Shown here: positions 12,801 to 23,895 of the stretch, in pieces
Numbering within the stretch: the stretch's first letter is position 1
Layout of the letters: every line of letters starts with the position of its first letter
Source: Botrytis cinerea B05.10
Taxonomy: Eukaryota > Ascomycota > Leotiomycetes > Helotiales > Sclerotiniaceae
Direction of reading: 5' to 3'
NCBI RefSeq assembly: GCF_000143535.2
Contig: NC_037317.1
Span: 2,108,001 to 2,172,000, forward strand
Length of the DNA stretch: 64,000 bases
Program-made: the position numbers and the translations under genes
Notes under the pieces: model-generated
What the model was told of the DNA's origin: nothing
Seen by the model: only the letters and a program-made list of their open reading frames with translations
Database searches by the model: none

Positions 12801-13025
12801 CTTCGACCTCCCCCTTGATCAACTCTCTCTTTCTTTCCTTCTACACCTTCTTCTTATTCTTCAATTTTTACAATTCGTTTCTTCCTTCATAGATCTCTTC
12901 TATTTTCTTACTTCAAGGTATCACTTAGATACCGTTTACTTCCTTCCTTCATTATTGTTATTATTACAACTCCCACCTTTTACACTCTGGTTACCTATCA
13001 ACAGATTTCTTTTGACACGTTCAGT
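9846..13025. other. 3.2-kb gene-poor region
   Basis: No gene recognised. Open frames (for example 10245-10637 plus and 10163-10474 minus) overlap antisense to each other and show no domain. A GGCAGGGCAGGACAGGACAGGACA short repeat lies at about 10995-11018. From 12750 onward the + strand is strongly pyrimidine-rich (CTTTCTTTCCTTCTACACC and similar), typical of a fungal promoter and 5' leader, feeding the gene at 13026. Confidence 0.5.
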
Positions 13026-16000
13026 ATGCTTTCTTTAAAAGCTCGTCGGCAGCGAGACAATACCAGTCTGTCTGATAGCTTGAAATCATCATCATCGATA
13101 TTGGACAATTTACGTCCTTCCAGTTCGGGATCAGAAACATTGATGTCTTCTATTTCCGACACCAAAGAAGAGGTAAGATCGAGAAACAATCCTTCCACAA
13201 ATGCCTTTGAGTATCACAAATCCAAACAGGCTTCTCTTTGTACTTTCTTCCTCTTCCATTTTAAACAACTTTCTCTTTGCGTGTCTGTCTCAAAAGTCAG
13301 TTGTTGGTTATTTGTAACCACTCTACATACTATTCACTCGTCACTTCTTCCCCTTTTGTGCATCGCTCTCTCCTGTTGAAATCAAACAACACAAGCTATG
13401 GGCTGGAATACTCTCTCCTGTCTCATCATCATGCTTTTTTCCTTTCCGAAGACACACGTTATACTAACTTTTGAGTTTTGAAGAATCTTGACTTCTTTAT
13501 GAACCAAGATTATCCTCCACAGAATGAAGATGGTAGTTGTTCTGAATTCAATCTACCGACTGGCCCACTTAATATACCCTCACCTCCTTCTACTACCCTT
13601 GAAACATCTTCTCCACCACCACCACGAAGAAGTACTCGATCCACTCAAAATGTGCAACCAAAGTTGGACCGGTTCTTTACAAGAAATGAAAAGCCAATGG
13701 TACCCACCAAGCGAAAGACTATGGCTCGCAATGTGGTGGACCTTCTCATGGATACCGTTCAAGAGTCATTGGAGCCTCCTCGCAAAAAGGTGATGACCAC
13801 ACCCCCTCGTCAGCCTTCCCGAGCAACCCTCCCAAAACCACGAAAAGCTGCAGCCAAGGTCAAGGAGCTACCTTCCTTAGAAAATGCAACTTTGAGCAAG
13901 CCAGAGGCTTGGGGTGAGCCACCAGTCTGGGCTGAGAAGCGACAACAGCTTTGTTCTTCACTTCCCTACCACAAAGGATATGAATCTGCTGCATATCGCA
14001 CTAATGGCATGATTGCTGGCTTCTTGGCAAACCAAGGAGTTGGCCCTCGCGATGTCTTCACAGAGGATATCTATATCACTTCCGTGTAAGTTACTCCAAT
14101 TTCAAAGACAATTGATTCTTGCTGATTTTTCCACGTCAGTGGTGGCGGCAAGTCAAAGGGTGAAGATGGTGAAACCAAGCGAGTTAAAGATCAAGACTTT
14201 AGCTCAATTGCCATCTCTTTCCAACGCACCATGGAAGCTAAGCTACCAATTGCAATGATTGCTGGTAAGTATTACTTTTGTCGTGTACTAAGTTGAATTT
14301 CCCACTAACATTCTTATAGGTCAGCGTAATACCATCTGCCCTGTCAAACTCAATCACCACTTCAATGTCCTTGACTTCTTCCACATCACAGATATCTGGT
14401 GTGAACTTGAGAGTGGTCTCAAGATGTGGAAAGTCAGAATGGAGAAGATTGATCTCACAAAGCGGTCTTGGTGGTCTCCGATTGACTCTGTCGCTCATCT
14501 TTCTCAGGGATATGATGGTATAAAGACGGATGTCCGAACTTGTGGTGCTTGCAATACTTCATGCAAGACCATCTACACACAAGGCTGGACTTGTCGAAGC
14601 CCTCATTGCGAATCCTTCTACGTTTTTGATCATCAAGTTGATGTCAATGATCTCCAATATTGTGCGGAGTTCCTTCAAGAGCGTACTCCTTACACCGGCG
14701 CTGCACCACCTCCTTTGAGACCCGAGCCTGTCACTGATGCAGACTTGGTTGGTGAAGATATCTTTGGTGTTGAAGAAAGATGCAAGCAAGGCATTGTTTG
14801 TCCAAAGTGCCACGGATGCATTCGTCGTTTGGAATGGCAAAGATGGACTTGTGAAAATCCGGGTTGTGATTTTACTCACACTGTAACACAAATTCCAGTT
14901 CCCATCACTAAGGCCATCGAAGGTAATAACATCATTGCCGATCAGAGCCCAATATTGTTTGCTCACGAAACAATTCGTGTCAGCCACAAGCCCATTGGTC
15001 ATTATGATGTCTATGAGCTTCAACTTCCTGGCGAGACAACAGAAGCTGGATGGATTCAGATTTTCCGCTCTAATGGCCTTATCAATAGCCAACCCGGTGG
15101 ACCAAATGACTTGTTTCAGGGAATGCAGAAGGATGATTACAAGCTCCGCAGAGGTCCTGCTAGACATCCTGGTCGTGAGTCACTGTGATCTTCCTTTGCG
15201 TTGTCATGTTTCTAACTTTTACTAGTTCCAATGGAGATTGTTACTGCACACTTCGCATCCAACTTTGTAAGTTCTGCTTCGTCCTTACGTCTTTTTCTCT
15301 AGCTAATCTAGCAATCTAGGGTGCACCATACAAATTTTTGGTTGCACATGAAGCCAATTCTTTCGAAGATGCTCCAGTACCTATCCTCCAGGCAATGCAA
15401 AGAATGACTTGGGCTGGACAGCAAGCATTTTCTGGAAAGGAAGACGCGAAGTTTACTCCTTTCAACGAAGTTCTGGCCCTTGGATACTTTGAGAGTATGC
15501 ACATCGGTGTATGAACTACCTTCTCTTATTTTTCAAATCGAGATACTGACCTGTAATAAATAGTATCACGACGATGGAGAAGATACTCTTGGTGAAACAG
15601 TGGCAACTTTATCTTTGGGAGCTTCCTCAACCATGTGCTTCCGTCCAAAAAACAAGAGCACGATTGGTGGTATTCTAAAGCCCGGTAAGGGCAATGTTGG
15701 TTCCAAAGCAGCCAAGAAAGATTATGTCAAGGTTACTCTGAACCATGGCGACATCATTGTCATGCATGGATCTGGTATTCATAAGCATTATGAAGTAAGT
15801 ATTCTCTTTGAATCTCCACACAACTCATTGTGCTAATCAATATTAATAGCACGCCGTCACACCTCATGGACTCTTACGATTTGCTCTGACTTGTCGTCAC
15901 GTCAAGCCTGAGCTGCTCAGCCCGGAGGATCGCATCATTTGTGCGGAAAAGAGTGCTCTTCCTGCCAACTTTGCCGATTATGCTTATAATGGCGATATTG

Positions 16001-16149
16001 GCGCAATTGAAGATCCGAGTCGACCAACCAATCAGGGAGACGACGATGATTTCACAAAGTTGAAAAAGCGCATCGTCGCCAAGAAGTTGTCTGGTGAACT
16101 CACCGAAGCCGACTGTCAAGAATTGCGAGATATCATTCTTGACCTTTAA
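13026..16149 (+). CDS. AlkB-like 2OG-Fe(II) dioxygenase with Cys clusters and PIP box
   Basis: Eight exons (13026-13172, 13484-14085, 14140-14264, 14320-15174, 15226-15266, 15320-15508, 15564-15794, 15850-16149) join in frame to 829 residues. The N-terminal ~150 residues are Ser/Pro/basic and look disordered. They carry QPKLDRFF at residues 107-114, a textbook PCNA-interacting (PIP) box. The middle has two zinc-finger-like Cys groups (CGACNTSC...C...C and CPKCHGC...C...C). The C-terminal part is a dioxygenase core: iron ligands in YHDDGE (His655, Asp657), a second His in YEHAV (His731), and the AlkB-type RFALTCR (740-746) corresponding to RxNxTxR. AlkB enzymes oxidatively remove alkyl groups from DNA or RNA bases. 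The 311-nt first intron is long for this locus but ends with a good CTAAC branch point. Substrate and repair role are inferred. Confidence 0.88.
13655..13678 (+). other. PIP box (PCNA-binding motif) coding segment
   Basis: Encodes QPKLDRFF, fitting the Q-x-x-(L/I/M)-x-x-F-F consensus for docking on the DNA clamp. It sits in the disordered N-terminal tail of the AlkB-like protein, where such motifs are usually accessible. Binding is inferred from the motif only. Confidence 0.7.
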
Positions 16150-19100
16150 AACACATTGCTTCACCTTGCTTTTCTTTTGTTTACAACTTATCTATCTACA
16201 AACATCATTGCGATGTTTGCTCAATGAGTTATGGTTTCATGAAATGACGACATTATGATACCACAAAGAAGGATACAATTACTGGGAGGGATATTTACAT
16301 ATTAATATATTTATTTGCGGAGCTTTTATGAACTCATTTTATTTGAGATCTTTTTTACGAGCTCTGGCTGCGCAACAATGGGAGAATCAATGGGGTATTC
16401 AGGTACATTATCAATATATTAGGAGGATGGGCATGTAATTAGCTTTTAATCACACGTGGAAAGAATAGTATTTCATGATAACAATGATATATTCTGCATT
16501 TGTGATTTGTATTGTGAGGTGATGTGGACGTTTAATTTGAGGGTGACTTTATTGTTCTAGAGGGATGACTTGGGGTTGATCTTCATGAATGAGGAGTTTC
16601 TGATAAGTTCTTTGTTACTTGTGATGTTGCATATACTCTTGTCTTTATGTTGTAATTGTGTCTTGTACTTGAATTTTATCGGTAATTAGATTAACATAGA
16701 TGAGAGGGTAGGTTCGTGTTCTTGAAAAGGAGCTTCTGTTCATTGTTTTGATGAGTGATTTATTGGTGATTCATGCGGAATTTGTTGGTAAGTGTAAATG
16801 AGGGCATGAAGAGGTGATGAGTGCTTGAGGAGGGTAGAGAGGGTGGATAGTATGGAAGTATGAAAGTTTGAGGTTTGAAGAGCGCGGTGTTTGATGGTAT
16901 GTGAAGAAGAGGAGGAGAGGAGAGATGGGAACCTAGTTTGCACAGCGTGCACCTGAATTGAAATCCAGTCCTCCAATGAGATCTGTGTAGTAGTTCTCTC
17001 CAAGAACACACAATGCCATCAAATTAGCACAACAATATTACCAGCAAAACGACAACAACGAGAACAAAGAAATAAAAGCATGGTTCTTCAAGTGCCAGCA
17101 TAAAGCGAACATCTCAATGAAAAGAGGGCTGCCATATTTTCTGGAGGTAGTGTAGTATCAGAAACACGGTTTTGATTGCAAAAATTATCATATTATGTAG
17201 AGTAGAAGAGAATACGAGTGAGAAGATGGATCTCTATCGAGGAACCGCATGGTCTGTGCTGGGTCAATCAAGGGTCCTAGGGGGCGAGAAAAGTGTGCAA
17301 ACAGTGCAAACAGTGTTGTTCTTATTGTATAAGGAGGGAACGACGAGGGGGTTGGTGGTGAAACCTTGTCGATGAGTATTGGAACCTTGAAGGGGAAAGA
17401 TCGGCTACCAAAAATGGGAGAGAAGGTGTACATGTATGGAAATTGGGTGAGAGAAGACTTGAGATTTGTTAATCAAGAAGGAAATAGTGATGAATGTCAG
17501 CTCAAAATACCTACTTCAGCATCATCGACGCTTGATGTGAGCAATGGCAAGCTTCAAGGGATCGATAGGAGTAAATAGAGGCATTCCCGAGGAGAAAATT
17601 TTGACATTTCACGTATCACTTTATCAATAAAAAGATTGCAGAAATCATCTAAACACATGCGATGCTTCTTCGTCTCTATGTCTTTTTACAAACAAAGATG
17701 AATCTAAAAACAATCAGAGCGCCTCAATCATTCCAATGAATATCACCACTACTTACCCACACCGTTGTAAACTTTCCAGATCAAAATCAGAGCCCGGGAA
17801 AATAAGCTTCCAAAAGACTCGACTTTCCATTCTACAAATATCCAATCTAGATCTATCTACCTGTATAAATATCCCAACTGCTCAATTGGAGAAACACCAA
17901 ATACCACGCAACGATACATACTAGTACAAACCTAGAATCAAATCTCGGGAGTAGTGCATTTCTCCAGCCATAATTTCTAGGAATTTCCCGGGGTTTTTGG
18001 TCCTCGACTTTTCACAAGAAAAGGGTACTCTTCAAATGCTATCCAAATGGTTAAGAATTCCATCAAAAGGGAAAACTTGATTGAAATAGATGATCCACGG
18101 ATAGATTCAGATCTCGAAAAAAGCAAGAGATAACGAGGGTGAAAACTTGGTATCAATAGCAAACAAGAGAAAAATGAAGGAATACCTTGAGCATAGAAAC
18201 CAAAATGCCGATTGTCAGAGCTCCGTGATATTCTATTTAAAAAGCAGGAAGTAAGTTGTTATGCTACGCAGATATGGAGGAACGGAAAGAGTTCGATATG
18301 CATTGGCTCACATATATCCAAGTAGGCTTTCACACAAGCCAGCTTTGAATTCTTGAAGGAATGCAATGCCTTCCGAGATCCATACTTCGACTTCCAAAGT
18401 TTCAATATTCCAAGATTCCGCTGCATGCAGCAGAAGTCCAGCATTCTGAAATAAGGTCTAAATGCTTTCTTCTTCATAGAAATCTCGTGGTACACAGGCT
18501 ATAGTCATCTCACCGGTATATATCTCGCTGCTTGAATTGCGTTTCGTTCAGTGGAGATGACACATGTTCTAGATATTCACTAAGGGTTTCCATATCTCCA
18601 GATCACCTGATTATGGAAAATCACGGGTGGAAAGCAAGGGAGTTCATGGATTGGTTCCCTGGATACTTCTTTGAAATGATTTTTTTGGGGGAAAGAGCAG
18701 CTAGATTGGGAAAGATTTGAAGATTGTAGATTCTTTAATTGAAGAAACGCCTCAAATACACGGTTAGCACGAGGAGAGGTTTCAAGACGGTTTTCTTGAT
18801 GGCTTTCTGGCGTGAATATTTTGAGGGTGCAAGTCAAAGAACATCGGAGAATCTGGTGTTTGATGATGGAGAGAGGAATAGAATGCTCTGGATGTGGAAA
18901 GTAGATTGTATTATCCCTGATCTAGTGTAAGCCCTTGACTCTGAAACTCGAGGTAAAAATCAACTACAATGATACGTAAGGAACTAAAAAATCCAATGCG
19001 CAAAGTTGTCGGGGATGAAAATCTATGGGTTATTCCAAGAAGTTTCCGATATGGCAATCCCGCTCAACCAACTCATTCCATTACTTCCCACGCCACGATA

Positions 19101-19929
19101 TGATATTCTGGTCAGAATACTCGAAGAAGTACTTCTAGAACTCTCTATTAATTGCTTCTAGAACATTTCTTCTTGGATCCTTTGGTTGTAGTCTCTGGAA
19201 GAACAATATTAAGGAGACAATACTAAGGGGCTCGCTTAAAAATTCTTTGGTTTTCGTAGTTCTTTGATACTTTTCGCGAGAAATTTCATGGTTGAATAGA
19301 TTCATGGATTTTCTCACGATCCTTGGGATATAGTAATGCCTTTTAGGAATCTTTTGATGGGGCGACCACTTGTAGATTGTGGCTACGAGCCCTAGATTCA
19401 AAATCGACGAATGGTAAAAGGAAGAAATAAACTCTGAGGCTGAGATTCGTCAACTGAGGCTACTTTCCTTGTTGGGTTGATTGGGGCTAGGGAACAATGT
19501 TCACGGTTTGAGGACAATGTTAAGTATGGATAGCTTCATTTTGACGTACGATTTTTCTTTTATTCTATAGGAGAACCGGTCTTCCACTTGGGCTCGGGCC
19601 CTCCGAATTTCCTTGTTCGATGAGTGATTTGAGGTGAAATTGCAGAAAATATTTTCCTTCGAAAAGTCTTCTAGAAGCGAACGTTAGTACCTATTCCTTC
19701 ATCTGTTATCTCTCCTTTACAAATTCTCTTTTGATACTATCTTCATGGTCCAGCGCCTAGTATTCTTTGTCTCTCCTTGAACAACTCCCGATTCCCTCCT
19801 CAAGAAATCCCTATAAATACCCCTCCTCCAACCCTCACTCCTAGACTTTTCTTCTTCACCAAATTACATTCACTTATATACAATCTTTTTTTACCAAAAA
19901 CCAAAACCCACCCCAACAAATCAATCAAA
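16150..19929. other. 3.8-kb gene desert upstream of the repeat-peptide gene
   Basis: No convincing protein-coding gene. Short open frames (for example 16740-17009, 17188-17433, 18580-18837) lack domains and overlap on opposite strands. Composition is AT-rich. The only strong signal is the TATA element near 19811 and the CT/CA-rich leader before 19930. Unannotated noncoding transcripts or decayed elements may be present, but the sequence alone does not show them. Confidence 0.45.
19811..19820 (+). promoter_or_regulatory. TATA box of the GPGRGC-repeat peptide gene
   Basis: CTATAAATAC lies about 110 bases before the ATG at 19930. It is followed by a C- and A-rich, G-poor stretch, as in highly expressed fungal genes. 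A start site 25-40 bases downstream would give a leader of roughly 80 bases. Confidence 0.6.
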
Positions 19930-20100
19930 ATGCAAGGACCAGGACGCGGATGCACTCTCCAAAAGGCCGGACCCGGCCGTGGATGCAATGTTCAAAAGGG
20001 ACCAGGACGTGGATGTAACGTCCAGAAGACCGCCGGACCAGGCCGTGGATGCAACATCCAACGTGGCCCAGGCCGTGGTTGCAACGTTCAGAAGGCATAA
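19930..20100 (+). CDS. Small basic GPGRGC-repeat peptide
   Basis: A 56-residue protein in one exon, ATG context CAAAATGC. It is built almost wholly of five units GPGRGC(N/T)(V/I/L)Q(K/R) separated by 0-2 extra residues (A or TA). Cysteines lie at 8, 19, 29, 41 and 51. Ten Arg/Lys and no Asp/Glu make it strongly basic; there are no aromatic residues and no signal peptide. The units differ at many third codon positions (gga/ggc/ggt, cca/ccc, cgc/cgt, tgc/tgt, aac/aat) while the amino acids stay fixed, which supports translation under selection. Possible roles are metal or thiol chemistry, nucleic-acid binding through GRG, or a multi-core precursor, but none is shown. It stands alone in a gene desert. 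Confidence 0.82.
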   Translation: MQGPGRGCTLQKAGPGRGCNVQKGPGRGCNVQKTAGPGRGCNIQRGPGRGCNVQKA

Positions 20101-20122
20101 ATCATCTCTTTCCGAGATGATT
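20100..20122 (+). promoter_or_regulatory. Perfect 9-bp hairpin abutting the peptide stop codon
   Basis: AATCATCTC and GAGATGATT are perfect inverted repeats separated by the loop TTTCC. The first base of the left arm is the last base of the TAA stop codon. In the transcript this would form a stem directly at the start of the 3' UTR. It could affect stability or termination of translation; function is inferred. Confidence 0.55.
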
Positions 20123-21655
20123 CTGGAGGAGCGATAGAGCACGCTGGATATACGACTTTCATTATTTTGCTTCCGATGCACGAATCGCTGGATACGCTTG
20201 CGAATAGCAAACACGTGTAACGACGACGAATCGGAATGAAATGGATGTGAGATATTCGAGACGCACTTTTTGATATCCCTATCATTTTTTGCACCCAATT
20301 TTGGCAATCTCCTCAATGCTGCGCACACGAACGTTCAATTAGATGGGTTTTTCTAGAAAAATAGACACTTTGTAAAATAGAAAAAGATTTTATCGGCAGT
20401 GTTGGACTTCCCATGGTCTTCAATACACACCACCACATTCATTCCGGTCATAACACACTTTGGCCCCAACTTTCACCTTTCGATTATCGGTATTTCATAC
20501 CAATACACCATGTTTACAATTCCACACATACACATAACCGGCAATCGACGATGTGGTTGATCACTCATGTCGTTTTTTTCGTACATATTGCGGTTATGGG
20601 GACGAGGATTCTTTCCCGGACAAGCTTGATGCCTTCTTTCGTTTCTTGATGGAAGAGGAAATTTCGGGAAATTTTCTGTCGCTCGATACTTTTTTTGTGG
20701 GACGTTGCTGTCCTTTTGGGACGGTGATGTGCCCTTTTATACTGGAGGGAATCAAACTCTTATTTTGCTTTCCCTATATATCATGACTTCTTTTGGACTT
20801 TGAAATGTGATGTGATGTGATCTGATATGATGATGTGTGTTGGTGGTGAATATGAGGAAGAGAGTTTAATAGATACATCGGCTAAGTGAAGTAGGTATCA
20901 AAGTTACGACATCGAAGTTTGACGCGGAATGTTACTGCGAGATTTCAGCTAATAACGGTCTTCATTTTATTGCATGATAGTAAACTCCTCTGACCCTTTA
21001 GAGCTCTCGCGATACTCTCAGATGTTCGCGTCTCTTGCAAAATTCTACTAGGTCATCTTACTTGGCCGGGAAGAATTTTCCTCACTTTCGAAGTTCGTGA
21101 AAGAACACATCAATTTCGTACATGGTAGACACGATAGATAGCATTATATGTATGTCTTGATGTCTCAAACACGTTCGGGATAATTCATTACTTGTCTTGA
21201 CTGTAAATACTTTTAGCAATACAGGTAGGGGTAGTAAAATTGTAAGTGCAAGAAATTAACGTGGTTATAGCAGGTCTGAGCATGGGTAATGAGACATCAA
21301 GGGAACTTTCCCGAGCATTTCTCGATCGAGACCGACATGACATCAATTGATTACAGATGCGATGGGTTAAAGGAACTGTATGAAGAACAATAAAAGAGGG
21401 ATGTTATGTGTTGCAAAACTCATAAAATACGATAATGCCAAAGTATTGTGGACGTTAAGATCCACTGATGATGGTAGCATTGACGACCAGGAAAGCCATG
21501 TGCAAAACATTCATTGATTCATTAATTTCTTCATATTTCTCATAATTAATCGTAGAAACCATGTACTAAATCTGCAATCGCTTTGGCGTATCATTTTTTC
21601 CTTCAAAAAGCCTCCCCCAATTCGATTCCCTTCTTTCCTGTCATTCCAAAACCAT
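20123..21655. other. Intergenic region
   Basis: Probably begins with the peptide gene's 3' UTR (to roughly 20350). No gene is recognised in the remainder; open frames at 20413-20786 overlap and have no domain or paralogue here. The stretch before 21656 is the 3' flank of the cyanase gene. Confidence 0.45.
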
Positions 21656-22253
21656 TTAAAATCTGGAGAATGGCAGCCACTTTCCTCTCAAAGTAATAAC
21701 AGCCCAGTTATTTCCCTGCTCATCAGTCTCCTTCTCCACCTTGGTGCTGAAAGAAATAGCACTCATAATTCCATCTCCAAACTTCTCGTTCATGACAGCC
21801 TTGTAAGCATATCCATAGTTCTGAACAATTTCATACAATCGGTAGATGAGAGGTTCAACTGGGGGCATAGGGCCAGCACGTCCACGATCTGGGAAACCTC
21901 CGAGCTCGGCCTCGAGTTTCGACTGTGGTACGTCGAGGATTTGAGAAAGCTTCTCGATGTCGGCGGCAGAGGCTTGCGATTGGCCGTAGAAGAGGGCAGC
22001 AACGGCGACTTCGGAGCGGCCGAGTTCGTTGGCGATGGATTCGAAGGTTAGAGCTTTAGTGGCTTTAGCTTCAAAGAGGGTTTTGGAGGAGGTGGGAAGA
22101 CGGTCGATAAGTGTGCTCTGTATTGAATGTGTTAGTGGTGATGAACTCTTGCTTATTCTCTCCATATGGTAGTCGTTGTCCTCAGAAGCGGGGTATTTTT
22201 CCAGCGAAAGATATACTCACATCGAGCGTTGCAATCTTGGTTTGATCAGCCAT
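21656..22253 (-). CDS. cyn1: Cyanate hydratase (cyanase)
   Basis: Two exons on the minus strand: a 33-nt first exon (22253-22221, encoding [11 protein letters not shown]) and 22117-21656. They join in frame to 164 residues, the usual fungal length. The N-terminal helical half carries [15 protein letters not shown]. The C-terminal catalytic half shows [14 protein letters not shown], with the Arg and Glu expected in the active site, and [14 protein letters not shown] with the catalytic Ser, ending in [10 protein letters not shown]. The enzyme is decameric in known cases and converts cyanate plus bicarbonate to CO2 and ammonia via carbamate. It detoxifies cyanate and can supply nitrogen. Confidence 0.95.
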
Positions 22254-23895
22254 TTTGGTAGATTTTGGTGAGAATTATATATTACTTGTTGGTATTTGAG
22301 TGCAACAATTGAATAGGAAATCAGTCAAGCCGAGATCGAAGAGATGTTTACGGTTTATATCTCAAGCTTCTTTGCTGTCCCAACTACGATGGTATTTGTC
22401 AATTGCGGGGGAGACGTTGAAGCTTGGCCTCGGATAAATTGTCATCACAATTCCGGGACAACTCCGAATCCCGTTCAACACCAATAACTGGACTTGAGAT
22501 TATCGGCAGTTTAGTCATTGGACAATTGAACAATGGGGGTTTGGGAGAGGTGAAGGTATTTGCGGGGATAAGGTTCGTTGTACTTTAACATACATTACTG
22601 GGGAACCAGACCCAAGACACACAGAAAGGGCTGACTGGTCATACATGACGCTGTAACCTTAAAGGTTTTGGGTTTTGGGTTGAATTTTCCATCGCATTTG
22701 AAGATTTGGAATTTCATCGTCGCTTCATGGTGTTACGTTGACGGCTTGCCGTCCTTGGTTTGGCCATGATATCACCAACAACAAACATCCCGAGATTGCT
22801 CCCGACCTATATCTTGGGTGGAGAAGTGGAGATTTCCGTTTGTCATTCCGTTGGAATGCAAACCAAGATCTTCATCTCAAGTGTCTTTTTGTTTGCTGAC
22901 GATGCAATCTCCCATTCCATCATCTCATCTATGCACATAAGCGTAGCCGTCATAAATGCAAAAGGAAAAGCCGTGGAGTTCTATCTATGTAATTGGAGAT
23001 TACCAATACAATGTGGTCGCTAGGTCGAAAGTTTGACTTGGAATGATATCTGTGTAGCAATATGGTAATCGGAGCAATCAAAATAGCAAAAGCAATCCAT
23101 AGAATCAATCGAGATATGAAGGCTCTATTGAAACCCATATCAAGCGTTGCAAACGCCGTGCGCAAACGAAACGAAAGCTACCTTTTCTTTTACTGCCACT
23201 ATCCGTTAGTAGCGGCCGTGGAAATATTATATCATATCTTAATACAGAATGCGAGCGGCCGGCTGGTAACCCCGGGGACATCAGCATCATGGACTTCCGT
23301 GTATGTTCTTCTCAAAATATTGTATATAGCGTTTGTGTTTGGTGGGCAACGTCCTTTTCTTCCCAGCAAGTCCTGATTCAAACCTTGCGTATCTTATGTC
23401 GACTCAGACCTTTCTGTTTTCCAGGATGGATGTTGAGGGCTTTCATAAGGTGTCATCCGAACAACTTATTCCTCGCTTCTATTATGGCTTCATTGGTACT
23501 ATATTGATCATATTACGTGCAAGGCAAACCATTTTTCTCGACCGACCCCTTTCCCAGGACCTATGCGGCCGATTTTAACCATGCTGCTATGCTAAATGCA
23601 TTATGCAAGTACGCGGACTGCATTATTTTCTTTTCAAAAAAAACCCCCCCAAAAAAAACCTGATTCGAAAAAGAATACTCTTCCGTGCACGGAGATGATT
23701 GCTTTAATGCTAGCTTCCATTTACCATTAGCAAATTCATTTTGATTATACAAATAAACATTTGTAGCCAAAGGCAACCGAACCCCATTTGATTTAGAGCC
23801 CTTCTTCTCACCTCTTCAATTTCAACATTCTTCTGTCAACCTCCTCGGTCGGAACCAAGAAACATAACAAAGCGAAGAGAAAAAAGCGAGGTAGT
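22254..23895. other. Intergenic region, no recognised gene
   Basis: Cyanase promoter at the left end. Hydrophobic open frames at 23062-23376 and 23333-23578 (both plus) could be pieces of a decayed membrane-protein gene, but I recognise no family and no continuous splice model. A poly-C/poly-A run (CCCCCCCAAAAAAAA) lies at about 23644-23657. Confidence 0.4.

Noticed and set aside
19930..20100. GPGR motif recalling a short viral envelope loop motif
   Set aside because: A four-residue match in a repetitive Gly/Pro/Arg peptide is coincidental; nothing else is viral.
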